A program made the translations under genes and the position numbers. DNA of 64,000 nt from Streptomyces sp. NBC_00654 (GTDB taxonomy: Bacteria > Actinomycetota > Actinomycetes > Streptomycetales > Streptomycetaceae), in NCBI RefSeq assembly GCF_026341775.1, contig NZ_JAPEOB010000002.1, positions 2,232,001 through 2,296,000 of the forward strand, given 5' to 3'. Numbering within the stretch: position 1 is the first letter of the stretch; each line of letters begins with the position of its first letter. The notes under the pieces were generated by a model that worked only from the letters and a program-made list of their open reading frames with translations, was not told where the DNA came from and made no database searches. Below, in pieces: positions 8,266 through 19,500 of this stretch.

Positions 8266-9486
8266 TCAGTCGCCGGACGTGCGTGAGGCGACCGGTGCGG
8301 GCCGGGTGGCGGCGTCGGCGCTCGCGATCACGCGCGAGGGCGACGGGGCCCGGTCCAGCAGGCCCTCAGTGACCGCCACCGCCAGGCCGATCACGGCCGG
8401 CACGGCGCCCACCAGGGCCGGGGACGTCCAGCCCCAGCCCGCCGCGATGGCCGCACCGCCGAGCCACGCGCCGCCCGCGTTGGCGAGGTTGAAGGCGGAG
8501 TGGTTGGAGGCCGAGGCGAGGGTGGGGGCGTCCTTGGCCTTGTTCATCACGAGCATCTGGAGCGGCGTGGTCGTCATGAACCCCACTCCGCCCAGCAGCA
8601 CCACCAGCACCAGCGCCGCCCACCGCACATGGACGGCGAACGGGAACACGGCCAGGACCACGGCGAGCGCGCCCAGCGATCCGTACAGCGTGGGGCGCAG
8701 CGCCCGGTCCGTCAGCGGTCCGGCCGCCAGTGCGCCCAGGGTCATGCCGATGCCGAACAGGGCGAGGACGAGGGTCACCGAGGACTCGCCGAAGCCCATC
8801 GCCTTCGTCGTCATGGCCGAGAGGTAGGAGTAGACGGCGAAGACTCCCGCGAAGCCGAAGACCGCGGTGAGCAGCCCGAGCAGCACCTGACGGTTGCCGA
8901 GGGCGCGCAGTTCGTGGCGGATGTTCTGGTGCGCCTCGACCGGGATCCGGGGGACGAGCCGGGCCAGGGCGGCCATCGCGCAGAGCCCGATCACCGTGAC
9001 GACCAGGAAGGTCGCCCGCCAGCCGAGGTGCTGGCCGAGCAGGGTGGCCGCCGGGACGCCGACGATGTTGGCGACCGTGAGACCGAGGAACATCGTCGCG
9101 ACGGCCCGCGCCCGGCGTCCTTCGGGGACCAGCCGGGCGGCGACGACCGCACCGACGCCGAAGAACGCCCCGTGCGGCAGCCCGGCGAGGAACCGGCCGG
9201 CCAGCAGCAGGCCGAAGTCGGGGGCCAGCGCCGAGGCCAGGTTGCCGACGGTGAACAGGGCCATCAGCAGCAGGAGCATCCGCTTGCGCGGAACCCGGGA
9301 GCCGAGGCCGGTGAGCAGCGGGGCACCCAGGACGACACCGATCGCGTACGCCGATACCAGGTGGCCGGCGGTGGGCACGGACGTTCCCAGGTCGTCCGCC
9401 ACATTGGGCAGCAGGCCCATCATGACGAACTCGGTCGTGCCTATGCCGAAGGCGCTCACGGCCAGGGCGAGCAGGGCCAGGGGCAT
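8266..9486 (-). CDS. MFS exporter, DHA1 (AraJ/Cmx-like)
   Basis: A 406-aa protein with 12 predicted membrane helices and no large soluble domain. The start MPLALLALAVSAFGIGTTEF with VMMGLLPNVADDLG is the hallmark of the AraJ/SotB/chloramphenicol-exporter branch of drug:H+ antiporters. The A-loop motif is visible as GLGSRVPRKRMLL. Substrate cannot be told from sequence. The start at 9486 is the first position of the conserved N-terminus; the longer open frame (to 9564) has no family resemblance. It lies downstream of the EEP gene on the same strand with a 135-bp gap, so separate transcription is likely. Confidence 0.9.
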   Translation of the reverse strand: MPLALLALAVSAFGIGTTEFVMMGLLPNVADDLGTSVPTAGHLVSAYAIGVVLGAPLLTGLGSRVPRKRMLLLLMALFTVGNLASALAPDFGLLLAGRFLAGLPHGAFFGVGAVVAARLVPEGRRARAVATMFLGLTVANIVGVPAATLLGQHLGWRATFLVVTVIGLCAMAALARLVPRIPVEAHQNIRHELRALGNRQVLLGLLTAVFGFAGVFAVYSYLSAMTTKAMGFGESSVTLVLALFGIGMTLGALAAGPLTDRALRPTLYGSLGALAVVLAVFPFAVHVRWAALVLVVLLGGVGFMTTTPLQMLVMNKAKDAPTLASASNHSAFNLANAGGAWLGGAAIAAGWGWTSPALVGAVPAVIGLAVAVTEGLLDRAPSPSRVIASADAATRPAPVASRTSGD

Positions 9487-9621
9487 GGGGGGAGGAACCT
9501 TTCGCACGGTGCCGGGCAACGGCTCGGCACCACGGGCGCGACCGCGCCGCCCGACCTTGTGCAAGCAGCCGGAACAAATTCTCGCAGAGGTGGTGTGCCG
9601 CGAGGTGAACGGACCGTTGCG

Positions 9622-10644
9622 TCAGAGTTCGACGCGGGCGGCGATCGGGAGATGGTCGCTGTCGGTCGCCGAGAGCGTCCATGAGGACATCGGCTCGACG
9701 CCCTTCACCATGATCTGGTCGATCCGCGCCATCGGGAACGAGGCGGGCCAGCTGAACCCGAAGCCGTCGCCCGCCGCCCCCTGGGTGGAGCGCATCTGCG
9801 CGGTGACCCCGTTCAGCGAACGGTCGTTCATCGTGCCGTTGAGGTCACCGAGCAGCACCACCCGTTCGAGCGGCTCGTCGGCGATCGCCTCGCCCAGGGC
9901 GTCGGCGCTGTCGTCGCGCTGGTTGGCGGTGAACCCGGCGTGCAGCTTGACCCGCACGGACGGCAGGTGGGCCACGTACACCGCGACCTTCCCGCTCGGC
10001 GAGGTGACGGTGGAGCGCATCGCCCGGGTCCAGCCCATCTTGATGTCCACGGGGCGGGTCTCGCTCAGCGGGTACTTGCTCCACAGCCCGACGGTGCCCT
10101 GGACCGAGTGGTACGGGTAGAGGTCGGCGAGCGACTTCTCGTACGTCGCCACCTGCCGGCCCGGCAGTTCCTGGAGGGCCACCACGTCCGCCCCGGAACC
10201 GGCGACCTGCTGGGCGGTGCCCGCGGGGTCGGGGTTGTCCGCGTTGACGTTGTGGGTGGCGACGGTGAGGTCGCCGCCGGTGCCCACCTTGTCGGTGAGC
10301 AGCCCGCCGAACAGATTGAGCCAGACCACGACCGGGAGGAGCAGGGCGATCAGCGCGGTGGCCGAGCGCCGCACCAGCCCCAGAACCAGCAGCACGGGAA
10401 CCAGGAGCACCATGCAGGGCATGAACGTCTCGGTGAGGCTGCCGAGGTTGCCGACCGAGTTGGGGATCTGCGCGTGGAAGACCATCACCAGGGTGATGAA
10501 GACCGAGCAGGCCGCCAGCACGATGCCGCGCCGCCACATTCCGCGGTCGGCGGTCCATCGCTCCCGCAGGCCCCGGAAGCGGGATCCGGTGCGCTGCGAT
10601 TCCGCGTTGCCGTTCCCGGTGTCCGCTCCGTACGCCTGCACCAT
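9622..10644 (-). CDS. Membrane-anchored endonuclease/exonuclease/phosphatase-family protein
   Basis: A 340-aa protein. The N-terminal 115 residues hold three membrane helices (IVLAACSVFITLVMVF, FMPCMVLLVPVLLVLGLV, ALIALLLPVVVWLNLF). The C-terminal EEP domain follows, beginning DLTVATHNVNADNPD with ALQELPGRQ (metal Glu), VVLLGDLNGTMND (Asp/Asn catalytic pair) and TDSDHLPIAARVEL (catalytic Asp-His). The domain is predicted to face outside. EEP enzymes cleave phosphodiesters in nucleic acids, inositol phosphates or sphingolipids, and the substrate cannot be chosen here. This membrane-EEP layout is common in Streptomyces. The start codon is the only ATG at the head of the frame. Confidence 0.85.
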   Translation of the reverse strand: MVQAYGADTGNGNAESQRTGSRFRGLRERWTADRGMWRRGIVLAACSVFITLVMVFHAQIPNSVGNLGSLTETFMPCMVLLVPVLLVLGLVRRSATALIALLLPVVVWLNLFGGLLTDKVGTGGDLTVATHNVNADNPDPAGTAQQVAGSGADVVALQELPGRQVATYEKSLADLYPYHSVQGTVGLWSKYPLSETRPVDIKMGWTRAMRSTVTSPSGKVAVYVAHLPSVRVKLHAGFTANQRDDSADALGEAIADEPLERVVLLGDLNGTMNDRSLNGVTAQMRSTQGAAGDGFGFSWPASFPMARIDQIMVKGVEPMSSWTLSATDSDHLPIAARVEL

Positions 10645-10836
10645 TCGCTGTCCTCACTGCCTCGTGCCATGCCCGTCGCCGCGTTCTCGACCCTAGGCGA
10701 TGAGCGGCTTCTTTCCCGCCGCCGACCGCGGCCGTTCGGAGATCAGGACGAACGGGCCGGGACCGCGGGTTCCGGCCGGAGCCGGGCCGCAGGCCCTTGT
10801 GACAGAACACGCATACTCGGGCGAAGGCCCGGCGTG

Positions 10837-11607
10837 TCAGCTCTGGCCTGCGGCTTCCGGCGCAAGTCCCTGGAGCAGCACCCGGATGATGCGGTCGGCC
10901 AGGTCCTCCGGCAGCGCGGCGTCGGGGCGGTGGACGGTGCGTACGAGCATCGGGCCGAGGAACAGATCGTCGATCAGTTCCACATCGATGTCGTCCCGGA
11001 GCTCGCCCGCGTCCACCGCGCGCCGCACCGCCGCCAGCATCGCGACCCGGCGCGGTGCGATCACCGTGCCCTGGTATTCGGACCACAGCTTGGGGTGGCT
11101 CTTCATCTGGGCGAAGACGTTGTGCAGAAGGACCGAGGACCGCTGCGCGAGGCCGCGGGTCCGCAGTGTCTCCAGGAGCACCCGCAGATCGTCGAGTCCG
11201 GCGGTGCCGGAGACGACGGCGTCGGCGGGCTCCATGTCGCGCAGGACGTCGACGAAGAGCTCCTCCTTGCCGCTCCAGCGCCGGTAGATGGTGGCCTTGC
11301 CGACCCCCGCGGTGCGGGCGATGCGCTCGATGGACAGGCCGGCCAGGGGCTCCCCGGCCTCCAGGAGCCCGATGACGGCGTCCAGGATGGCCCGTTCGGC
11401 CGCGGCGCTGCGGGGGCGGCCACGGCGGGGTTCCGGATCCTGCGCACGGCCGGCGCCGCCGCAGCCCGGCGCCCGGCCGGCGTCGTGGCGGTCCTGCCCG
11501 TGATCCGTGTCGTCCTCGTGGTCCACGGGACCCGTGCGGCCCTCGTGCCCCTCATGGTCCACGGGGTCCGCGTGGTCCGTGCGACCCGCCCGATCCTGTT
11601 CCGGCAC
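10837..11607 (-). CDS. TetR-family regulator, partner of the DHA2 exporter
   Basis: A 256-aa regulator. The first 45 residues are an unusual low-complexity stretch rich in Asp, His, Glu and Arg (DHADPVDHEGHEGRTGPVD) with no family match. The helix-turn-helix follows at about residues 65-110 (AILDAVIGLLEAGEPLAGLS, then IERIARTAGVGKATIYRRW). The C-terminal ligand domain is of the TetR_C_11 type (DDLRVLLETLRTRGLAQRSS). The gene lies 137 bp downstream of the DHA2 exporter in the same direction, and an operator-like palindrome lies before that exporter, so it probably represses the pair and is relieved by an exported compound. The true start could be inside the low-complexity part. Confidence 0.87.
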   Translation of the reverse strand: MPEQDRAGRTDHADPVDHEGHEGRTGPVDHEDDTDHGQDRHDAGRAPGCGGAGRAQDPEPRRGRPRSAAAERAILDAVIGLLEAGEPLAGLSIERIARTAGVGKATIYRRWSGKEELFVDVLRDMEPADAVVSGTAGLDDLRVLLETLRTRGLAQRSSVLLHNVFAQMKSHPKLWSEYQGTVIAPRRVAMLAAVRRAVDAGELRDDIDVELIDDLFLGPMLVRTVHRPDAALPEDLADRIIRVLLQGLAPEAAGQS

Positions 11608-11744
11608 CTGGAAATCCGCCTCTCGCCGCGCTGTCCTGCCGTCGCCACGATTCTCGCCGACCCGGAGTGTGCGGGACGACCGACGGCCGGAGAGTCACCC
11701 CATGGGGGCGGCTTCCGGCCGTCGGCCCCGGCCCGCTGCCGGGG

Positions 11745-13379
11745 TTACCGGCCTGCCGTCCTGCCTTCCAGCACCGGCTCCTGATCGGGACCGGAGCCGG
11801 CGGCCGGTCCCGCCGTGCCGTCCCCGCGGACCGGGGGCCTGCCCGGCAGGAACAGTCCGACCACCAGCGCGCCGATCAGCGCGACCGCCGCCGATCCGAG
11901 GGCGGTCACATGCATGGCGCCGATGAACGCGTCGTTGGCCGCGGCGACGAGCGGCTTGCCGGCCGGGCCGAGCCCGGCGGCGACGCCCAGCGTGGCCTCG
12001 ATCGACTCGCCCGCGACGTCCCTGACCCCGGCCGGGACCCCGGCGAGATGCCCTTCGATGTCACCCCGGTAGACGGTGGACAGCACCGAGCCGAGCACCG
12101 CGACGCCGAGCGCCCCGCCGACCTGACGGAAGGTGTTGTTGATCGCCGAGCCGGAACCGGCCTTCTCCCGGGGCAGCGCCTGCATCACGGCGACGGTGAC
12201 CGGCGGCATGATGTGCGCCATGCCGGTGCCCTGGGCGAAGAAGACCAGGCACATCACCCAGACCGGCGTACCGGCGTCGAACAGGGCGAACGCGGCGAGC
12301 CCGCCCGCGACCAGCAGCATGCCCACCGTGCAGACGGCGCGGGCGCCGAAGCGGTCGACGACCAGCCGGGCACGCGGCGCGAAGATGATCTGCGCGGCGG
12401 CGAGCGGCACGATCAGCAGCCCGGACTCCAGCGCGCTGTATCCGCGCACGCTCTGGAGATAGAACGCGGAGAAGAAGGTCACCCCCATCAGCGCGAAGAA
12501 GACCAGGGCGATGGCGGCCACGGCGGCGGAGAAGGCGGGCTTCCTGAAGTACGTGATGTCGATGGCCGGATGGCTGCTGCGCTTCTCGTGCCAGACGAAC
12601 CCGGCCAGCACGACGAGGCCGCCGATGGTGGAGACCAGCACCGTGGTGTCGGTGAAGTCGGCGAGTTCGCCGCCGCGGATGATGCCGTACACCAGCAGGA
12701 CCAGGCCGACGATGGAGAGCACGACGCCCAGCGGGTCGACCTTGCCGGGCTTCGGATCCCGGGAGTCCGGTACGAGCAGCACCATCGCGACCAGCGCGAC
12801 GACCACCACGGGCACGTTGACCAGGAAGATCGAGCCCCACCAGAAGTGCTCCAGCAGCAGCCCCCCGGTGATGGGGCCGATGGCGATGCCGAGGCCCACG
12901 CTGCCCGCCCAGATGCCGATGGCCTTGGGCTGCTCGTCGCGCTCGAAGACGTTCATCAGGACGGCGAGCGTGGCGGGCATCACGAACGCCGCGCCGAAGC
13001 CCATCAGGGCGCGCCAGGTGATGAGTTCGGCGGGCGAGGAGGAGAGCGCGGCCAGCCCGGAGCCGATGCCGAAGACGAGGATGCCGAAGAGGAGGACCTT
13101 CTTTCGGCCGATGCGGTCACCGAGCAGACCGGCGGTGAAGAGCAGCCCCGCGAAGACGAGCGTGTAGGAGTTGATCGCCCACTCCAGCTCGCTCTGGGTG
13201 GCGCCGATCCCGGTCGGGGCGGGGCTCGCGATCGTCTTGACCGCGACATTCAGGATCGAGTTGTCCAGCACCACGATGAGCAGGCTGAACATGAGAACGG
13301 TGAGGATCGCCCAGCGGCGGCGGTGGATCGCCTCGGGGACACGGGGCACGGCGGCGGGAGCGCCGGTCGGTATGGACAT
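11745..13379 (-). CDS. MFS drug exporter, DHA2 (EmrB/QacA) family
   Basis: A 544-aa transporter with 14 predicted helices, as expected for DHA2. Recognisable parts are the start helix [20 protein letters not shown], motif D1 ([13 protein letters not shown]), the A loop [16 protein letters not shown] and the helix 5 antiporter motif ([20 protein letters not shown]). Such proteins pump hydrophobic drugs out against protons. The start [20 protein letters not shown] at 13379 is chosen because the frame upstream of it runs through the operator. A TetR gene lies downstream in the same direction and a palindrome lies just upstream. Confidence 0.93.
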   Translation of the reverse strand: MSIPTGAPAAVPRVPEAIHRRRWAILTVLMFSLLIVVLDNSILNVAVKTIASPAPTGIGATQSELEWAINSYTLVFAGLLFTAGLLGDRIGRKKVLLFGILVFGIGSGLAALSSSPAELITWRALMGFGAAFVMPATLAVLMNVFERDEQPKAIGIWAGSVGLGIAIGPITGGLLLEHFWWGSIFLVNVPVVVVALVAMVLLVPDSRDPKPGKVDPLGVVLSIVGLVLLVYGIIRGGELADFTDTTVLVSTIGGLVVLAGFVWHEKRSSHPAIDITYFRKPAFSAAVAAIALVFFALMGVTFFSAFYLQSVRGYSALESGLLIVPLAAAQIIFAPRARLVVDRFGARAVCTVGMLLVAGGLAAFALFDAGTPVWVMCLVFFAQGTGMAHIMPPVTVAVMQALPREKAGSGSAINNTFRQVGGALGVAVLGSVLSTVYRGDIEGHLAGVPAGVRDVAGESIEATLGVAAGLGPAGKPLVAAANDAFIGAMHVTALGSAAVALIGALVVGLFLPGRPPVRGDGTAGPAAGSGPDQEPVLEGRTAGR

Positions 13380-13401
13380 GCCCCCGACCCTAACCCACTT
13401 T

Positions 13402-13424
13402 CGATACGACACCGTCTCGTATTG
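13402..13424 (-). promoter_or_regulatory. TetR-type operator before the DHA2 exporter
   Basis: Eight-base arms CGATACGA and TCGTATTG (one mismatch) flank a 7-base centre, about 23 bp upstream of the exporter start. Its size and position fit an autoregulatory TetR site for the regulator at 10837-11607. Confidence 0.65.
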
Positions 13425-13551
13425 ATAAGTCTTTACCCTCCTCGACGACTCGTGCGGGCCCACTTCCCGCCGGCCGCGCGGGGATGCCACCATGGAGGGG
13501 ATCCGGGGACGCCGTAAGGGCGCCTCGAGATGACGAAGGAGCCGTTTCGCC

Positions 13552-14439
13552 ATGTCGCTTCAGGCTGCGCAGAATCATTCCGCCCCATCCCCCGCGGGTC
13601 CCACCGCCGACAGCAGCAAAGCGCTGTACGGAGGCACGAGCACCCGCCGCATCACCGTCCACAGCATCGCCGCCGCCACCGAGCGCGGCGAGAAGTGGCC
13701 CATGCTCACCGCATACGACGCGATGACCGCGTCCGTCTTCGACGAGGCCGGCATCCCGGTCATGCTCGTCGGGGACTCCATGGGCAACTGCCACCTCGGC
13801 TACGAGACCACCGTGCCCGTCACGATGGACGAGATCGCCATGCTGTCCGCCGCCGTCGTCCGGGGCACCAGGCGGGCCCTGATCGTCGCCGACCTCCCCT
13901 TCGGCTCGTACCAGGAAGGCCCCGTCCAGGCCCTGCGCAACGCCACCCGGCTGATCAAGGAGTCCGGGGTCGGCGCGGTCAAGCTGGAGGGCGGCGAGCG
14001 TTCCCACGAGCAGATCCGGCTGCTGGTCGAGTCCGGCATCCCGGTCATGGCCCACATCGGTCTGACCCCGCAGTCCGTCAACGCGATGGGCTACCGGGTG
14101 CAGGGCCGCGGCGAGGAGGCCGCACAGCAACTGCTGCGCGACGCGAAGGCGGTGCAGGACGCGGGCGCGTTCGCCGTCGTGCTGGAACTCGTACCGGCCG
14201 AGCTGGCCGCCGAGGTCACCCGCACCCTGCACATCCCGACCGTCGGCATCGGGGCCGGGCCCGACACGGACGCCCAGGTGCTGGTCTACACCGACATGGT
14301 CGGCCTGACCGGCGGCAAGGTGCCGCGCTTCACCAAGCAGTACGCCGACCTGCGCAAGGTGCTCGGTGACGCGGCGAAGGAGTTCGCCGACGAGGTCGTG
14401 GGCGGCTCGTTCCCGGCGCCCGAGCACACGTTCCACTAG
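13552..14439 (+). CDS. panB: 3-methyl-2-oxobutanoate hydroxymethyltransferase
   Basis: A 295-aa enzyme that adds a hydroxymethyl group from methylene-tetrahydrofolate to alpha-ketoisovalerate, the first step of pantothenate and CoA synthesis (EC 2.1.2.11). After a 30-residue Ala/Pro/Ser-rich extension come the PanB blocks [38 protein letters not shown] (magnesium Asp), [14 protein letters not shown] and [19 protein letters not shown] [18 protein letters not shown], plus [11 protein letters not shown] with the catalytic Glu. Length fits bacterial PanB. An AAGGAG site lies upstream of the ATG. It stands alone, without panC or panD. A palindromic repeat begins on the last base of its stop codon. 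Confidence 0.96.
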   Translation: MSLQAAQNHSAPSPAGPTADSSKALYGGTSTRRITVHSIAAATERGEKWPMLTAYDAMTASVFDEAGIPVMLVGDSMGNCHLGYETTVPVTMDEIAMLSAAVVRGTRRALIVADLPFGSYQEGPVQALRNATRLIKESGVGAVKLEGGERSHEQIRLLVESGIPVMAHIGLTPQSVNAMGYRVQGRGEEAAQQLLRDAKAVQDAGAFAVVLELVPAELAAEVTRTLHIPTVGIGAGPDTDAQVLVYTDMVGLTGGKVPRFTKQYADLRKVLGDAAKEFADEVVGGSFPAPEHTFH

Positions 14440-14509
14440 GGCGTATGCCGAGAGTCCCGCCCTGCTCGTGACGCCCTTCGGGCGGACGGCGCTACTTCCG
14501 GCACACCCT
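14439..14509. repeat. Palindromic intergenic element, copy A (after panB)
   Basis: The element begins GGGCGTATGCCGAGAGT on the last G of the panB TAG and ends at an inverted partner, ACTTCCGGCACACCC. Its inner part matches the inner part of the copy at 40488-40548 in the opposite orientation over more than 20 identical bases. This copy is degenerate and has about 10 extra bases in one arm. Confidence 0.75.
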
Positions 14510-14545
14510 GGGACTGCACCTCCCGCGGACCATTTCCCGCACCAC

Positions 14546-14582
14546 CGACAGCCCGCCGACATCCCCCATCGGCGGGCTGTCG
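14546..14582 (+). terminator. Hairpin terminator downstream of panB
   Basis: Perfect 14-bp arms at 14546-14559 and 14569-14582 with a 9-base loop, 107 bp past the panB stop and before the ABC transporter genes. Confidence 0.75.
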
Positions 14583-14606
14583 CCCTGTCACCCCCCGGCC
14601 GCCGGG

Positions 14607-14650
14607 GCTGTCGGTGGGCTGTCGGTGGGCTGTCGGTGGGCTGTCGGTGG
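14607..14650 (+). repeat. 11-bp tandem repeat, four copies
   Basis: The unit GCTGTCGGTGG is repeated four times without change, 20 bp upstream of the ABC transporter ATG. The unit echoes the right arm of the preceding hairpin (GGGCTGTCG), so it may have grown from it by slippage. Confidence 0.9.
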
Positions 14651-14669
14651 CGGCTGGTCCCATGGGGAC

Positions 14670-15679
<1,010 letters not shown>

Positions 15680-15683
<4 letters not shown>

Positions 15684-16528
15684 GCACGGCGACTCTGACA
15701 CCCACGCCCACCGGGTCCGTACCGCCGAAGGCACTTCCCGGCGAGGGCCGGATCGGCCCGCGGGCCAATCTGCGGCACATCGGGGCCCTGGTGCGGCGCA
15801 ATCTGCTCCAGATCAAGAAGGACCCGGAGTCGATGTTCGACGCGGTCCTGATGCCCATCATCTTCACGCTGCTCTTCGTGTACGTCTTCGGCGGCTCGGT
15901 CGGCGGCAGCCTGGGCGGCGACCGGCAGGACTATCTGAACTACCTGATCCCCGGCCTGATGGCGATGATGGGCATGAGCATCGCCTCCGCGGTCGGCACC
16001 GGTGTCAACGACGACTTCCGCAAGGGCGTCATGGACCGGTTCCGGACGATGCCGATCGCCCGTTCCTCGGTCCTCATAGCGAAGATCGTGGTCGAGCTGG
16101 GCCGGATGATGGTCGCCACGTTCATCCTGCTGGCCATGGGGTTCGCGCTCGGCATGGAGCTGGGGACCTCGGTGCTCGGGCTGATCGCGGCGATCGCGCT
16201 GTCGGCGGTGTTCGGCGCCGCCATCATGTGGATCTTCATCCTGCTCGGGCTCTCCATGAAGACGGCCCAGGCGGTTCAGGGAACGGGGATGCTCGTGCTG
16301 ATGCCCCTCCAGTTCGGCTCCTCGATCTTCGCCCCGACGCAGACGATGCCCGGCTGGCTGCAGACGTTCACCGAGTACAACCCGCTGTCCAACCTGGCGG
16401 ACGCCGCGCGCGGTCTGATGATGGGCGGACCCGTCGCCCACTCGGTGTGGGTGACGCTGGGCTGGGCGGCCGCGATCACACTGGTGGTGGCCCCCCTCGC
16501 GGTGTCCAGGTTCCGCAGGAAGACCTGA
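15680..16528 (+). CDS. ABC transporter permease, DrrB-like (ABC-2)
   Basis: A 282-aa ABC-2 permease with six predicted helices. It has a Pro/Thr-rich cytoplasmic start, then RRNLLQIKKDPESMFDAVLM (the usual amphipathic element), IIFTLLFVYVFGGSVGG, LIPGLMAMMGMSIASAVGTG and a late TEYNPLSNLADAARGLMMGG segment typical of DrrB. It forms the membrane channel for the ATPase encoded just upstream, with a 4-bp overlap showing translational coupling. No dedicated regulator is adjacent; the AfsR-like gene converges from downstream. Exported substrate not predictable. Confidence 0.92.
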
Positions 16529-16598
16529 TCCCGGCGCGGGCCTGCTGCCCGGGGGCGGACCTGGCGTCCCGGGGCGGGTCCGATCCGGACGGACGACC

Positions 16599-19500
16599 TC
16601 AGCGGTACGCCTCCGCCAGGGCGGTGACCTCCTCCAGCGTGAGGTCGCCGCCCTCGGCGTACGCCCGCTCATAGGCGGCGTCACCGAGTGCGGCGCGAGC
16701 GATCGACTCGGCACGGGCCAGATTCCGCCGCTCCATCGCCCTCGACACCTGGCCCTCGGGCAGCAGCGCGGCCTGCAGGCCGAGCACCCGCGCGGCGTCG
16801 CGGGCGCCCCGCTCGCCGCCCGCCCCGCCGAGCGCCCAGGCGACCGCGACCAGATGAACGGACGTCATCTGCGGCGCCACCATCCGCGACAGCCGGTCCC
16901 GTGACCTTTCCAGGGCCTGCAGGGCGCGCTTCAGCGCCGTGGAGTGATCGCCCTCCAGGTTGTCCAGCCAGGCCACCACCCCGAGCACGAACCCACCGAA
17001 GATCTCCACGGTTTCGGAGCTGAACTCCGCGCTCAGCAGGTCGAGTTGTTCCCTGGCCTCGCTGATCCTCCCGGCCTCCCCCAGCAACAGCCCCAGATGC
17101 ATCCGGGCGGCCGGGGTCGCCTCGCTCCCCGAGTGCTGTCCCTCCTCGATGACCTCACGCAGGATGGCCTCCGCCTCCTCGTTCCGGCCCGTCTCGGACA
17201 GGACGGCCGCGTACCGGGCCCGCAACAGCGCGACCTGGGACTGGGCGCCGAGCTGTTCGGCGTAGCCGACGGCGGAGCAGAAGTCCTCGGCGGCACGGAC
17301 GAAGTCACCCGCCCGCTCATGGGCCTCGCCCCGGGAGGAGAGCGCTTCGGCGGCGCCCCAGGCGTCGCCGAGCCGGACGAAGATCTCCAGGCTCTCGTCG
17401 GCGTCCTGCCGGGCCCGGTCCACCGACGCGGGATGGTTGGCCAGGAAGTTGGCCCGCGTCTGGAGCGCGGCGGCCAGCTCCCACACATAACCGAACTCCC
17501 GGCAGGCCAGAACGGTCCCGTCCATCACCTCACGGAGCTGGTCGACCTCACCGGACAGCATGACGGCGTACACCCAGAGCGAGCCCGGTGTACGGCAGGT
17601 CTGCGGCAGACCCGTCCGGTAGGTGCTCGCGATCACCCGCAGCCGTTCCAGGTTGTCGTCGCGCATCCACAGGTCCTCCGCGTGGTCCATGCAGGCCAGC
17701 TGGATGAGCCCCACGCCCCGCCGCGCCTCCTGGAGCTGCTCGGGTTCCATCGGCGGCGGCAGGTCGGTGGCCGACCGCAGGAGCGCGGGGACGGGCGTGC
17801 CCGGCGGGGCGAACGGGTCGGGGCCCAGCGCGGCGGCCGCGTCGGCCCAGTGGCGGGCCTCGGCGCGCAGATCGCGCATCAGCCAGTACCAGGCCAGCGA
17901 GAGGACGAGACAGAGCGCTTCGTGCTCGTCCCGGGTGGCCACGGCCCGGCGCAGCACGCTGCGCAGATTCTCGTACTCGCGCTGAAGGCGGTCGATGGCG
18001 GCCCGCTGTCCGGCACCGCGCAGTTCCGGCCCGGCGATCCGCGCCAGTTCCCGGTAGTGCACCAGATGCCGTCGCTCGACGGCGGTCCGCTCGCCCGCCT
18101 CGTCGAGGCGCTCGGAGGCGTACTCGCCCACCGTCTCCAGGAGCCGGTAGCGCATGGCTCCGTCACCGCCGGGCGCGGCGACGACGAGCGACTTGTCGAC
18201 GAGGGAGCCGAGGAGCGCGGCTACGTCCCGGGAGTCGACGGGGGTCTCATCGGCGGGTGCGGCGGCGTCGGTGCCCGCGGTGGCGCCGGTGCCCGCGGTG
18301 CCGTCGGCAGCTCCGACGCCGTCAGCCCCTTCGGTGCCGGCGGTGGCTCCGGCACCGCCAGTGGTTCCGGTGCCTGCTGTGGCCGCGGTGCCTGCTGTGC
18401 CGTGGCCGCGTACGGCGGGATGTGCGCAGACCTCCTCGGCCGCGTCGAGCGCACAGCCGCCCGCGAACACCGAGAGCCGGCGCAGGACGGCACGCTCGGC
18501 GGAGTCCAGCAGGTCCCACGACCAGTCGACGACGGCGCGCAGGGTCTGCTGGCGCGGCAGCACGGTGCGGCTGCCGTTGGTCAGCAGCCGGAAACGGTCG
18601 TCCAGCCGGTCGGCGATCTGGCGCGGGGTGAGCATCCGCAGCCGGGCCGCGGCCAGTTCGATGGCGAGCGGCAGCCCGTCGAGCCGGTGGCAGATCTCGG
18701 CACAGGCCGCCGCGGTCTCCTCGTCCGCGTCGGTCCGGAAGCCGGGGCTGGCGGCACTCCCCCGGTCAGCGAGCAGGCGCAGCGCCATCGGGTCGGGCAG
18801 CGGGTCGACGGGCCGGACGAACTCGCCCGGTACGCCGAGCGGTTCGCGGCTGGTCGCCAGAACGGTGAGCTGCGGGCAGTGGGCGAGAAGGTGGTCGGCG
18901 AGTACGGCGGCGGCCTCGACGACGTGCTCGCAGTTGTCCAGGAGCAGCAGCATGCGGCGCCGGGAACAGTGTTCGGTGAGCCGTACGAGGGGGTCCCCGG
19001 CACCGCGCTCGGCGGCCCTCAGCTCCTCCGCACCGGCACCGCGCAGCACGGTCTCGCGGGCGCCGAGCGCGGTGAGCACGGCCTCGGCAACGGTGTCCGG
19101 GTCGTCCACGGGGGCCAGCTCGGCCATCCAGACACCGTCCGGCCACGCCGCCGCGGCCGCCTCCGCCACCTCCTGGGAGAGCCGGGTCTTGCCCGCGCCG
19201 CCGGGCCCGAGGAGGGTGATCAGCCGGGTACGGGTGAGGTCCTCGCGCAGGGAGGCGATGTCGCTCTCGCGGCCGACGAAGCTGGTCAGCCGGGCCCGCA
19301 GGTTCCCGGCGGGCCCGGCTGACCCGGAAAGCGGCTGGGGCGCGACGTCGGAAGGCACCGGGGCCGGGGGCAGCTGCGGGGCCGGCCTCCCCTCGGGCAC
19401 CGGGTGCGCCAGCGGGGCGCCCGCCCCGGTCCGGTGCAGCAACTCCCCGTACAGAGCGCGCAGTCCGGGCCCGGGATCGGTGCCCAGGCGGTCGGCGAGC

